64,000 bases of DNA from Candidatus Dietzia intestinipullorum (GTDB lineage Bacteria > Actinomycetota > Actinomycetes > Mycobacteriales > Mycobacteriaceae), in the NCBI GenBank assembly GCA_019119635.1, contig DWWP01000019.1, positions 62,001 to 126,000 of the forward strand. Direction: 5' to 3'. Within the stretch, counting starts at the first letter, position 1. Every line of letters begins with the position of its first letter. Positions 7,868 through 16,105 of the stretch are shown here, piece by piece. The translations under genes and the position numbers were made by a program. The notes beneath the pieces were generated by a model that was not told where the DNA came from, made no database searches, and saw only the letters and a list, made by a program, of their open reading frames with translations.

Positions 7868-8533
7868 ATGAGCGCAGGTTATGGCACGGACACGGCAGTG
7901 CGGCATCTCCGGGACTCGGACCCCCAGCTGCGCCGACTCGTCGACTCGGTGGGCCCGTGCACCCTGGCCGCGCCGGCGACCACGCACACCCACACCCTGT
8001 TCGACCGACTCGCCACCTCGATCATGTCCCAGCAGCTGTCGGTCGCCGCGGCCGCGACGATCACCGGCCGACTGCGCGACAAGGCAGCCGGCGACGATCA
8101 CGCGTCGGGGCACCTGCGCCCGGACCGCGTCGTCGCCCTGACCGACGACGAGCTGCGCGCCTGTGGCATCTCCCGCCCCAAGGTGGCCGCCTTGCGTGAC
8201 CTGGCCGACGCGGTCGAGACCGGGCGCACCCCCGCCCTCGCGGAGCTGGCCACCCTGTCGGACGAGGACGTCGTGGCCGCACTGACGACGGTCCGCGGCA
8301 TCGGCCGCTGGACCGTGGAGATGCTGCTCATCTTCCTCCTGGGCCGGCCCGACGTGTTCCCGGTGGCCGATGTCGGCATCCGGCGCGGCTTCGAACGCAC
8401 CCTCGGACTGGAGCACAAGGCGACCCCGGCCGAGATGCTGGAGCACTCGGCACGCTGGGCCCCGTACCGCTCGGTGGCCTCGTGGTACCTGTGGCGGGCC
8501 GTGGACCAGACGGGGCAGCCCGGTGTCCGGTAG
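7868..8533 (+). CDS. DNA-3-methyladenine glycosylase (HhH-GPD, AlkA-like)
   Basis: The protein (221 residues from the ATG at 7868; an in-frame GTG lies at 7859) has the HhH-GPD fold: SIMSQQLSVAAAATITGRL, ISRPKVAALRDLADAV, the helix-hairpin-helix TVRGIGRWTVEMLLIFLL, then DVFPVADVGIRRG, whose second Asp is the expected catalytic residue of alkylpurine glycosylases. It excises alkylated bases in base excision repair. It lacks the N-terminal domain of E. coli AlkA, as is usual for the short actinobacterial forms. The next gene (tpx) begins 9 bp downstream. Confidence 0.9.
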   Translation: MSAGYGTDTAVRHLRDSDPQLRRLVDSVGPCTLAAPATTHTHTLFDRLATSIMSQQLSVAAAATITGRLRDKAAGDDHASGHLRPDRVVALTDDELRACGISRPKVAALRDLADAVETGRTPALAELATLSDEDVVAALTTVRGIGRWTVEMLLIFLLGRPDVFPVADVGIRRGFERTLGLEHKATPAEMLEHSARWAPYRSVASWYLWRAVDQTGQPGVR

Positions 8534-8542
8534 AACGGATGT

Positions 8543-9040
8543 ATGGCAACCACCGCATTCAAGGGCAACCCCGTCACCACGTCCGGCGAGCTCCCCGCCG
8601 TCGGCTCCACCGCTCCGGCCTTCGACCTGGTCGGCTCCGACCTCTCCCCGGTCACCTCGGAGTCGCTGGCCGGCCGCCGCGTCGTGCTCAACATCTTCCC
8701 GAGTGTCGACACGGGCGTGTGCGCCGCCTCGGTGCGCGCGTTCAACGAGAAGGCCGCGAGCCTGGACAACACGACCGTCGTGAACGTCTCCGCCGATCTG
8801 CCGTTCGCCGCGGCCCGCTTCTGCGCAGCCGAGGGGATCGAGAACGTCTCCACCGGCTCCACCTTCCGCAGCAGCTTCGCCGCCGACTACGGCGTCACCA
8901 TGCAGGACGGCCCGCTCGCCGGCCTCTGCGCCCGCTCGGTCGTGGTGCTCGACACCGACGGCAAGGTCCTCTACACCCAGCTCGTCGACGAGATCACCAC
9001 CGAACCGGACTACGATTCGGCCATCGCCGCGCTGGGCTGA
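8543..9040 (+). CDS. tpx: Thiol peroxidase (atypical 2-Cys peroxiredoxin)
   Basis: This 165-residue protein reduces hydroperoxides using thioredoxin. The peroxidatic Cys60 is in [13 protein letters not shown] and the resolving Cys94 is in [11 protein letters not shown], which is the Tpx arrangement. [15 protein letters not shown] and [11 protein letters not shown] are also typical. The length matches the family. It follows the glycosylase by 9 bp, so the two are probably cotranscribed. A strong hairpin ends the unit. Confidence 0.95.
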   Translation: MATTAFKGNPVTTSGELPAVGSTAPAFDLVGSDLSPVTSESLAGRRVVLNIFPSVDTGVCAASVRAFNEKAASLDNTTVVNVSADLPFAAARFCAAEGIENVSTGSTFRSSFAADYGVTMQDGPLAGLCARSVVVLDTDGKVLYTQLVDEITTEPDYDSAIAALG

Positions 9041-9072
9041 ACACGCCCGCCCGGGACAGCCCCGGACGCATC

Positions 9073-9103
9073 TGCGGCCCGCCTCTCGACGAGGCGGGCC
9101 GCA
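9073..9103. terminator. Bidirectional terminator hairpin
   Basis: A perfect 13-bp stem (TGCGGCCCGCCTC/GAGGCGGGCCGCA) with a 5-nt loop sits between the convergent tpx and FMN reductase genes. There is no clear T-tract, as is common in high-GC actinobacteria. Confidence 0.75.
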
Positions 9104-9125
9104 GTCATGTCCGCGTCTGCTCAGC

Positions 9126-9671
9126 TCACGCGAAGCGGCGCGTGGCGTCCTCGAGCTGGTCGAAGAGCGTGGCGAGCTCCCCGGCGCGCCGCTCGTTCGG
9201 CTCGACACCGTTGTCACCGAACTCGGTGAACCGGCCGATGGACACCTGCTGACGCACGCAGTACATGCGGAAGTTGGCGACGATCTGGCGCCACTGCTCG
9301 ACCGCGCGGACGCCGCTCTCGGCGCCGTAGGAGACGAGGCCGACCGGTTTGTCGCCCCATTCGTCACCCAGGGAGTCGAAGGCGTTCTTGAACGCGCCCG
9401 GCACACCGTGGTTGTACTCGGGGGTGACAAAGACGAACCCGTCGAAGGAGTCGATCTTCTCGCTCCACCGCCGGACCCGCTCGTCGTCGTACTGCTTCTG
9501 GGCGGCCCCGGGCACGGTGGCCGAGGTCAGGAGCGGCACGTCGAAGGTCTTCAGGTCGACGAGCTCATAGGTGGCGGCCTCGCGCTGTTGCGCCTGCTCC
9601 GCAACCCACTCGGCCACGCTCTCACCTGCGCGCCCCTCGCGGATGCTGCCGAGAATGATGCCGATCTTCAT
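9126..9671 (-). CDS. NADPH-dependent FMN reductase
   Basis: The 181-residue flavodoxin-like protein starts with IGIILGSIREGRAGESVAEW, the FMN phosphate loop of the NADPH-dependent FMN reductase family. It has FVFVTPEYNHGVPGAFKNAFD near residues 79-99, which binds the isoalloxazine ring. Members reduce quinones, azo dyes or chromate. It is cytosolic and has a good ribosome site (GGAGG) before the ATG. It is divergent from nothing nearby and lies head to tail with the thioesterase gene upstream. Confidence 0.92.
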   Translation of the reverse strand: MKIGIILGSIREGRAGESVAEWVAEQAQQREAATYELVDLKTFDVPLLTSATVPGAAQKQYDDERVRRWSEKIDSFDGFVFVTPEYNHGVPGAFKNAFDSLGDEWGDKPVGLVSYGAESGVRAVEQWRQIVANFRMYCVRQQVSIGRFTEFGDNGVEPNERRAGELATLFDQLEDATRRFA

Positions 9672-9737
9672 ACGCGTTTCCTCCCGAATGCCGTCGGATG
9701 AACCGCCCCGACCCTACGTGAGTGACACGCCCACTGA

Positions 9738-10550
9738 TCAGCGTCGACCGTAGATCGTCACCGTCGCCATGGCGCACACCCGGCCGCGGTCGTCCCGCGT
9801 GTCCACGTGCGCGATGCCCCAGCTCCGGCCGTCGTGCACGGCCTCGGCGCGGACGGTCACCGGCCCGGCCAGGGGGATCTGGCGCACGTACCGGACGTCG
9901 AGCGACGACGAGCTCACCTCGCGCTCGTGCGGGAAGACCGCGGCGCCGGCCACCTCCGCCGCCGCGGCGAACACGCCCCCGTGCAGATTGCCCAGGGGGT
10001 TGGCCAGCGACGGCTCCGGATCCACCACGGCCTCCACGACGCGCGTGTCCCCGGGCCCGGACTGCGCACGGCCGAGGGACAGGCACAGGACCTCGGCGAG
10101 CGTGCCGGGCACCAGGGCCGAGGGCCACGGAGGCTCGTCGTCGTATCCCTCGGGGTCCACGACGCCCTTGACCGCCATCGACTTGACCAGTCCGCCGGCC
10201 ACCACGCGCCCGTCGTCGTCGAGCACCTCGCCCCGCGAGGTGAGGCAGTGTCCGTCGTCGCCCAGGTGGTCGGTGCGGACACCGAGTCCGGCCGAGCCGT
10301 CGCGCGGGGGCGCGAGCAGGTCGATCCGCAGCTCCGTGGTCACCGTCCACGCGCCCGCGGGCCGGCGGCGATGGTTCTCGGCTCCGATCCCGGAGTCCAC
10401 GAGCACCGCGAGCCCGCCCGTGGCGAACCGGCCGGACGGGTCGACGAACTGATCGCCGACGGGCTGGTGCCAGTGCACCCCGCCGCCCTCCACCTCGGAG
10501 AACGTGAGCCCCAGCCGGGGTTCCGGGCCGTCATGTGTGGATTCCCTCAC
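9738..10550 (-). CDS. Double-hotdog acyl-CoA thioesterase (PaaI-like)
   Basis: The 270-residue protein contains two hotdog folds. The first (about 1-130) has FATGGLAVLVDSGIGAEN and TTELRIDLLAPP; the second (about 150-270) has NPLGNLHGGVFAAAAEVAGA and SLDVRYVRQIPLAGPV, with the HGG motif of PaaI-type thioesterases. It probably hydrolyses acyl-CoA thioesters; the substrate is unknown. The start is a GTG at 10550. It is divergent from the sensor kinase gene across 55 bp. Confidence 0.85.
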   Translation of the reverse strand: MRESTHDGPEPRLGLTFSEVEGGGVHWHQPVGDQFVDPSGRFATGGLAVLVDSGIGAENHRRRPAGAWTVTTELRIDLLAPPRDGSAGLGVRTDHLGDDGHCLTSRGEVLDDDGRVVAGGLVKSMAVKGVVDPEGYDDEPPWPSALVPGTLAEVLCLSLGRAQSGPGDTRVVEAVVDPEPSLANPLGNLHGGVFAAAAEVAGAAVFPHEREVSSSSLDVRYVRQIPLAGPVTVRAEAVHDGRSWGIAHVDTRDDRGRVCAMATVTIYGRR

Positions 10551-10605
10551 AGCGCGACGCTAACACGCCGGCCATCCGCGGCCCCGGCACCCGCACAATG
10601 GAGGA

Positions 10606-12024
10606 ATGCCCCTGTCGAGCGAAGCCCTGACCCCGCCCCGGCGGTGGCCGATCCGTGTGACCACCACGGTGATCGCCACCGCCGTCGTCACGGTGGTCCT
10701 GGCGCTCACCGCCGGTGGGGCGTGGCTGCTCCTGCGGTCCGCGGTCCACAACGCGATCGATTCGACGGACCGGGACCGGGCGGTCGACGTGGCGAGTTCG
10801 CTGGCCCAGCGGGGCCCCGGCGCCGCGCTCGATCTGGTGTCGGAGGCGGAGCCCTCGTCCGGTGTCGACCTGGTGCGCATCGTCGCCCCCGACGGCAGCC
10901 CGATGGCCGCCCGGGTCACGCGCGGACTGCAGAACGTCGAGTCGCTACCGGTCCCCCGGGCGGGGCAGGTGGTCGAGCACGACCTGGTCGCCCCGAGCGG
11001 CACCGACCTGCGCGTCACCTCGGTGGGCGTGAACGTGGGCGGGCTGACCTTCGGCGTGGACGTGGGCACCGACACGGAGCGGTACGACACGATGCTCACC
11101 GCCGGCGCCGTCCTGTTTCTCGCCTTTGTGCCCGTCGCGGGCCTGGTCACAGCCGTGTTCGTCCACCTGGCGATGGGCCGGGTGCTCCGGCCGGTGGAGT
11201 CGATCCGCTCGCGCGTCGCCGAGATCTCCGTGTCCGGCCGGGGCGAACGCGTCCCGGTCCCGGAGGCCGAGGACGAGATCGCGCGACTGGCGCGCACGAT
11301 GAACGCCATGCTCGCCCGCCTCGACGCCGCGCGCACCGCCCAGGTCGCGTTCATCGGCGACGCCTCCCACGAGCTGCGCAGCCCCCTGTCCACGCTGTCG
11401 ACGATGCTGGAACTGTCCTCGACCTCCGGCACCCCGGTCGATGTGGCGACCGTGGACGACCTGCTGCTGCCGGAGGTCCTGCGGATGCGCTCGATGGTCG
11501 AGGACCTGCTCATGCTGGCCAAGAACGACGAACGCGGGATGCCCCTGCGCGACGAGGACGTGGACCTCGACGACATCGTGCTGTCCGAGGCCGCCCGACT
11601 GCGCGGCCTCGGGGGCCTCGAGGTGGCCGTGACCGTGGAACACGCCCGTCTCCGCGGCGACCCGGACGCCATGGTGCGGGTGGTACGCAACCTGGTCGAC
11701 AACGCGCGCCGCCACGCCCGGGACACGGTGTCCCTTGGCCTCACCGTGGATCGCACGTCACCCGGGGCGCCCACCGCGGTGATCAGTGTTGACGACGACG
11801 GCGACGGGATCCCTCCCGAGCAGCGCGCGAACATCTTCGACCGCTTCGCCCGCCTCGATCTCGACCGGGGGCGCGCCAGCGGCGGCTCCGGACTGGGGCT
11901 CGCTATCGTCGCCGAGATCACCCGCACCCACGGCGGCTCGGTCCGGATCGACGACGCGCCCGGCGGTGGCGCCCGCTTCGTTGTGGAGCTGCCCGTCGAG
12001 CCACTCCAGGTGTGGGCGGACTGA
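10606..12024 (+). CDS. Membrane sensor histidine kinase
   Basis: The 472-residue kinase has a first membrane helix at about residues 16-40, an extracytoplasmic sensor segment of about 120 residues, a second helix near 162-188 and a HAMP linker. HisKA has the phospho-acceptor His255 in GDASHELRSPLSTL, and the HATPase domain shows VRNLVDNARRHA, SVDDDGDGIPPEQ and GGSGLGLAIV. It resembles the PhoR/TcrY/MprB class. The likely partner is the response regulator on the opposite strand just downstream; such a convergent arrangement is rare because these pairs are usually in one operon. Confidence 0.92.
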   Translation: MPLSSEALTPPRRWPIRVTTTVIATAVVTVVLALTAGGAWLLLRSAVHNAIDSTDRDRAVDVASSLAQRGPGAALDLVSEAEPSSGVDLVRIVAPDGSPMAARVTRGLQNVESLPVPRAGQVVEHDLVAPSGTDLRVTSVGVNVGGLTFGVDVGTDTERYDTMLTAGAVLFLAFVPVAGLVTAVFVHLAMGRVLRPVESIRSRVAEISVSGRGERVPVPEAEDEIARLARTMNAMLARLDAARTAQVAFIGDASHELRSPLSTLSTMLELSSTSGTPVDVATVDDLLLPEVLRMRSMVEDLLMLAKNDERGMPLRDEDVDLDDIVLSEAARLRGLGGLEVAVTVEHARLRGDPDAMVRVVRNLVDNARRHARDTVSLGLTVDRTSPGAPTAVISVDDDGDGIPPEQRANIFDRFARLDLDRGRASGGSGLGLAIVAEITRTHGGSVRIDDAPGGGARFVVELPVEPLQVWAD

Positions 12025-12032
12025 GTCTCAGG

Positions 12033-12100
12033 GCTGGTCGGGCGGGACTAGTCAGGGCGCTGGTCAGGCGCGGGTGCTGGTCGGGCGCGCGCTGGTCAGG
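12033..12100. repeat. Degenerate tandem repeats between convergent kinase and regulator genes
   Basis: Copies of a CTGGTCRGG core start at 12033, 12059, 12076 and 12091, with a weaker CTAGTCAGG copy at 12048. The last copy includes the stop codon of the response regulator. The array fills the gap between the two convergent two-component genes. Confidence 0.6.
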
Positions 12101-12776
12101 TCCGGGTGCTGTCCACGAGCCGGTAGCCCTGCCCGCGCAGCGTCTCGATCGATCGCGTGCCGAACGGGGCGTCGATCTTGCGGCGCAGATAGCCGATGTA
12201 CACCTCGACGATGTTGTCGTCGCCGTCGTAGGCCGCGTCCCACACCGCCCGCAGGATCTGGATCTTGGAGACCACCTGGTTGCGGTTACGGATCAGGTAC
12301 TCGAGCACGGCGTATTCGCGCGCCGTGACGGTGATCGGTTCCCCGGCCCGGGTCACCTCCCGAGCGGCGGGGTCGACCTCGAGGTCGCCCGCGACGAACG
12401 AGGCCGGCCGTTCCGGGGCCCCGCGCCGCACGAGCGCCCGGAGCCTGGCTTCGAGGACCACAAAGGAGAAGGGTTTGACCAGGTAGTCATCGGCGCCGAG
12501 GTCGAAGGCGTCGGCCTCGTCGTATTCGCCGTCCTTGGCGGTCAGCATGAGTACCGGCGTCCAGATCTCCCGACGACGCATCTCGCGGACGACCTCGTAC
12601 CCGCTGCGGCGGGGCATCATGATGTCGAGCACGACCACGTCGAAGTCGCCGTCACCGGCCAGATCGAGCCCGGTCTCGCCGTCGGGGGCGGTCTCGACGG
12701 TCCAGCCGCCGGCGACCAGGCCCCGGCGCACGCTCTCCCGGAGTGCCGGCTCGTCGTCCACCACGAGCACCCGCAT
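12096..12776 (-). CDS. OmpR/PhoB-family response regulator
   Basis: The 226-residue regulator has a receiver domain (acidic pair Asp7/Asp8 in VVDDEP, phospho-acceptor Asp51 in VVVLDIMMPRRSG, Lys near 102 in YLVKPFSF). Its C-terminal winged helix covers about residues 125-220 (TVTAREYAVLEYLIRNRNQVVSK and VYIGYLRRKIDAPF). It resembles the TcrA/MprA/PrrA group. A GGAGG site lies upstream of the ATG at 12776. It converges with the sensor kinase gene, leaving 71 bp that hold tandem repeats, so the two are not cotranscribed. Confidence 0.93.
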   Translation of the reverse strand: MRVLVVDDEPALRESVRRGLVAGGWTVETAPDGETGLDLAGDGDFDVVVLDIMMPRRSGYEVVREMRRREIWTPVLMLTAKDGEYDEADAFDLGADDYLVKPFSFVVLEARLRALVRRGAPERPASFVAGDLEVDPAAREVTRAGEPITVTAREYAVLEYLIRNRNQVVSKIQILRAVWDAAYDGDDNIVEVYIGYLRRKIDAPFGTRSIETLRGQGYRLVDSTRT

Positions 12777-12817
12777 GTCGCTCTCCTCCCGGCCGCTCGA
12801 CCCGTGTGTGATCCAGG

Positions 12818-13657
12818 TCAGCTGCCCGAGTTGATCTCCTGGTCCATGCGTTCGGCGGGGACCAGCGAGTCGGCGTGCCGGCGGACCACCTTCGCGGGTA
12901 CCCCGGCCACCGTCGTGTGCGGCGGCACCTCGTCGAGCACCACCGAGCCCGCGGCCACGCGCGAGCAGTCGCCCACGCGGACGTTGCCCAGCACGATCGC
13001 ACCCGCCGACAGGAGCACCCCGGCGCCGATCTTGGGGTGCCGGTCCCCGTCCTCGTTCCCGGTGCCCCCCAGCGTGACGCCCTGCAGGATCGAGACGCCG
13101 TCACCGATCACGCAGGTTTCGCCCACCACGATGCCGGTCGCGTGGTCCACGAGGATGCCCGAGCCCACGCGGGCGGCCGGGTGGATGTCCATCGCGAAGA
13201 CCTCGGAGTTGCGGCTCTGGAGGAAGGAGGCCGCCATCACGCGACCCGCCTTCCACATCTCGTGGGCGACGCGGTGCATCTGGAGGCCGAGGAAGCCCTT
13301 GGCGAACAGGTACGGGACCAGGTAGTTGGGGTAGGCGGGGTTGCGCTCGTAGCTCACCACGAGGTCGTCCGCGACGGCGTCGAGCACCCGCGGGTTCGCG
13401 GTGAGGACGGCGCGGATCTCCTTCTCGAGCACGTGCCGGCCGATCTCCGGCGTGGCGATGCGTGAGGCGGCGAGCCTGGCGAGGGATTCGCCGAGGTCGT
13501 CGCAGCCGTCGATGAGGTCCAGGACCAGCCCGGCGATGAGGGGCTCGTCACGGCTGGACCGCGCGTCGGCGGAGAGCCGGTCCCAGACCGCGCGCACGGA
13601 GGAGTCGTCCTCGGTCTGCGGGACGCACGGGTTCGCGATGCTCAACTCGGTGGTCAC
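12818..13657 (-). CDS. cysE: Serine O-acetyltransferase
   Basis: CysE makes O-acetylserine from serine and acetyl-CoA for cysteine synthesis. From the GTG at 13657 the product is 279 residues, matching the long E. coli-type enzymes with a helical N-terminal domain (about 20-140) followed by a left-handed beta-helix of hexapeptide repeats. Motifs are MDIHPAARVGSGILVDHATG, IGDGVSILQGVTLGGTG and HPKIGAGVLLSAGAIVLGN. A longer upstream frame is not supported. No cysK is adjacent. It lies just upstream of the response regulator on the same strand, 41 bp away. Confidence 0.92.
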   Translation of the reverse strand: MTTELSIANPCVPQTEDDSSVRAVWDRLSADARSSRDEPLIAGLVLDLIDGCDDLGESLARLAASRIATPEIGRHVLEKEIRAVLTANPRVLDAVADDLVVSYERNPAYPNYLVPYLFAKGFLGLQMHRVAHEMWKAGRVMAASFLQSRNSEVFAMDIHPAARVGSGILVDHATGIVVGETCVIGDGVSILQGVTLGGTGNEDGDRHPKIGAGVLLSAGAIVLGNVRVGDCSRVAAGSVVLDEVPPHTTVAGVPAKVVRRHADSLVPAERMDQEINSGS

Positions 13658-13747
13658 CCGCCCCAGGGTAGGCGTGTCCCCGCGATCGGGGCGAGTCGCG
13701 GCCCGCCGTGCCTCGCCACGTCGGCGGGTTCGGGGCACGATGGGGTC

Positions 13748-14071
13748 ATGATCCTCATCAACGTCCGATTCGACGTCAAGCCCGAGTTCGCCGACACCTG
13801 GCCCGACATCACCCGCGAGTTCACCGAGGCCACCCGCGCGGAGCCCGGGAACCTGTGGTTCGACTGGTACCGCTCCACCGAGTCCCCCACCAGCTACTTC
13901 CTGTGCGAAGCCTTCCGCGACGGCGACGCGCCCGTCGAGCACGTCAACTCCAGCCACTTCGCCGAGTTCACCGGGTCCGCGGCCCGGTACCTCCAGCGGA
14001 CTCCGCGAATCATCAACACCACCGCCGAGGGCGAGGAGTGGGGTCTGATGGGCGAGATCACGGTCGACTGA
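13748..14071 (+). CDS. Antibiotic biosynthesis monooxygenase-like (ABM) protein
   Basis: The 107-residue protein has the ferredoxin-like ABM fold: MILINVRFDVKPEFADTW, then EPGNLWFDWYRSTESPTSY, then HVNSSHFAEFT, as in YgiN-type putative quinol monooxygenases. No cofactor site is visible, as expected for this family. The last codons (GEITVD) and the stop are duplicated in tandem immediately downstream. Confidence 0.85.
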   Translation: MILINVRFDVKPEFADTWPDITREFTEATRAEPGNLWFDWYRSTESPTSYFLCEAFRDGDAPVEHVNSSHFAEFTGSAARYLQRTPRIINTTAEGEEWGLMGEITVD

Positions 14072-14091
14072 CGGCGAGATCACGGTCGACT
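14051..14091. repeat. 22-bp tandem duplication of the ABM gene 3' end
   Basis: A 19-nt identical sequence occurs at 14051-14069 and 14073-14091, a period of 22 bp. The first copy is the end of the ABM coding sequence and the second is noncoding. It ends 9 bp from the stop of the HNH gene. Confidence 0.85.
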
Positions 14092-14099
14092 TCCGGCGG

Positions 14100-15857
14100 T
14101 CAGAACGGTGGCGGGAGGTCGTCCGGCGGGGGTGTGGCCTCGCCCGCCGGGGGCGTGGTCTCTCCCGCCCGTCGCCGCGCGGGGCCGCTGCAGCCGCCGA
14201 GCAGCCGCGCCCGACGCTCCAATATCAGCAGATCGCGTTCGGACTCGCGGCGGGCTCGTCGTCGTCGTTCCCTGGTGGTGAACTGGTGGCGGATGAACAC
14301 CGCACGCGTCGAACCGTCGCTGTGGACCGGGTCGCTTCGGCTCTCGCCGGGCGCCCTGGCGACGCGGATCACCCCGCAGTCGCACTCCCCCGCGTCGTGC
14401 GCGCGGCCGGACCCGCGGCATTCGGTGGCCCGACCGTCGCCGTCATCTGAGGTCCCACCGCGGAGCAGGTCGGACTCCACCGCGACGTCGACCTGGTCCT
14501 CCACGCGGCGGGCCCGCGCCAGAGGGCCCGAGGGCCAGGTCCGCACGCTGCGGCCGGTCTCGGTAGTGATGTCCAGGACCCCGTCGGCCCGCAGCGAGTA
14601 GCGCCAGCCTGAGAACGTCTTGAGCCGGTGATGCGACCGGCACAGGCACACGAGATTCCACTCGGCGGTGCGTCCGCCCTTCTCCGGGTCCGCCTTGACG
14701 AAGGCGATCACATGATCCAGGTCGCACCGATCCGCCGCCACCGAGCAGCCCGGATGCCGGCAGGTCCCGTCGCGGAGCCTGACCCGCCGTGCCAGCCACC
14801 TGGGTATGGCGTAGCGCAGCTCGGCACTCCGGTCGGCCCCGGGCCGGCCGGTGAACACCGTCTCGAACGTGGCTCCCCGCGCCCGGTCGAGCAGCTCGGT
14901 GAGCGCGGCGAGCGAGGTCTCGCCCGAGCGACGGAAGAACACCTCGGACTCACCGTCGCCGGTGAGGACGACGGTGACGTGTGGGCGCAGGGGGTCGGAG
15001 GACGCCGCCGGGAAGGCAGCGGCGTCCGAGGAGGCATCGGTGCCCGTGCGGGCGGCCGGGCCGGCCGTGGCCAGCTCCACGAGGGCGTCGGCGCGTCGCA
15101 GGTCGGGTGAACGGTCGTCGGCGGCATCCGAGGGGTCGCGGTCGGCGTCCTCGCGGGCGCCGGAGCGGCCACCCCTGGCCCAGGTGCCGGTGCCGGCCAT
15201 CTGGTCGAGGCGCTCGCCGAGCAGCTCCGCGCCCTGTGCGGTCAACGTGGCGGACACCGAGGCCATCCCGTCGGCGCCCTGCCGGATCCACACTCCGCGG
15301 TCGAGTTTGGCCTCGTTGCGACGACGGGCCACACCGTCGGGATCGACGTCGCGGACGGCGCGGTCCATCATGCGCCGCATCTGCCCGATGCCCGGACGGT
15401 TGCCGGCCTCCAGTGACTCGATGTAGCGACGCGCCGCCAGTGCGGCGGCCTCCCGGCAGAGCTCCTGGTCCGTGACCCCGCGCAGGCGGCTCACCATGGC
15501 CATCGCCGTCCGCTCGTCGATCCGGCCGGCCTCGATCTCCTCGAGAATCGCCGGGCATCGTTCGACCAACTCAACCGCCAGGTCCAGCATGGCGCCCGCC
15601 CGGTTGACGTGAATCGCCAGGCCGACGGCGAGCTCCGACCGAGCGAGCTCCCAGGGGTCCACGGCGGCGAAGTCCCGGACCGGACGGTCGGACTCGAAGG
15701 CCACCGTGTCGGTCTCGGCGACATGGCGGATCGCGGCGTCGAACGTCTTGTAGATGGCGCGGATACGCAGCCCTGCGGCGCGGTTCTCGGCATCGACGGC
15801 GCAGCGCGCGATCTCGGACTCCACCGCGAGCCCGCGCTCGGTCCTCGTCACCGCCAT
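14100..15857 (-). CDS. 13E12-family DUF222/HNH nuclease-like protein
   Basis: From the ATG at 15857 the product is 585 residues: an N-terminal DUF222 region (about 20-330), a disordered Asp/Arg/Ser segment, and a C-terminal HNH domain. The HNH domain reads CRHPGCSVAADRCDLDHV, then WNLVCLCRSHHRLKTFSGW, with all Cys and His ligands present. The tail is Arg-rich. This is the 13E12 repeat family, present in many copies in mycobacteria and rhodococci (REP13E12 in M. tuberculosis) and thought to be mobile or selfish. Nuclease activity is predicted, not shown. A longer frame upstream of 15857 lacks support. A related but diverged copy lies at 34942. Confidence 0.9.
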   Translation of the reverse strand: MAVTRTERGLAVESEIARCAVDAENRAAGLRIRAIYKTFDAAIRHVAETDTVAFESDRPVRDFAAVDPWELARSELAVGLAIHVNRAGAMLDLAVELVERCPAILEEIEAGRIDERTAMAMVSRLRGVTDQELCREAAALAARRYIESLEAGNRPGIGQMRRMMDRAVRDVDPDGVARRRNEAKLDRGVWIRQGADGMASVSATLTAQGAELLGERLDQMAGTGTWARGGRSGAREDADRDPSDAADDRSPDLRRADALVELATAGPAARTGTDASSDAAAFPAASSDPLRPHVTVVLTGDGESEVFFRRSGETSLAALTELLDRARGATFETVFTGRPGADRSAELRYAIPRWLARRVRLRDGTCRHPGCSVAADRCDLDHVIAFVKADPEKGGRTAEWNLVCLCRSHHRLKTFSGWRYSLRADGVLDITTETGRSVRTWPSGPLARARRVEDQVDVAVESDLLRGGTSDDGDGRATECRGSGRAHDAGECDCGVIRVARAPGESRSDPVHSDGSTRAVFIRHQFTTRERRRRARRESERDLLILERRARLLGGCSGPARRRAGETTPPAGEATPPPDDLPPPF

Positions 15858-15874
15858 CTCCCCACCCCCGTTCG

Positions 15875-15896
15875 CCTGTAGGTTCGATACTACAGG
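15875..15896. promoter_or_regulatory. Inverted repeat in front of the first HNH gene
   Basis: CCTGTAG, 8 bp (GTTCGATA), CTACAGG is a perfect 7-bp inverted repeat 18 bp upstream of the HNH gene start. On the gene strand the centre reads TATCGAAC, which shares the TCGAAC half of the mycobacterial LexA box. It may be an operator or promoter element. Confidence 0.4.
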
Positions 15897-16056
15897 AACA
15901 GGTATTCGATTGCTAGGGGGTCCAAGGGCTGGAGTACGCCACCATGCGCCATCAGTTCGGCAGACACCAGGACAATGCCCCGGGACCGGGGTGCGCCGGC
16001 TACAGGCCGCAGGCGGCAACAGGGAGAGCAAGGCGGGGACGCTGCCCGCAAATCAG

Positions 16057-16089
16057 CTCGGCCGGCCGGGGATCCCCCGACCGGCCGAG
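16057..16089 (-). terminator. Terminator hairpin after the DUF1906 gene
   Basis: A long GC-rich stem (arms of 15 with one mismatch, 3-nt loop) lies 17 bp beyond the stop of the DUF1906 gene. No T-tract is obvious. The rest of the interval up to the HNH promoter shows no gene. Confidence 0.7.
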
Positions 16090-16105
16090 TGTGGCTGACC
16101 TACTG

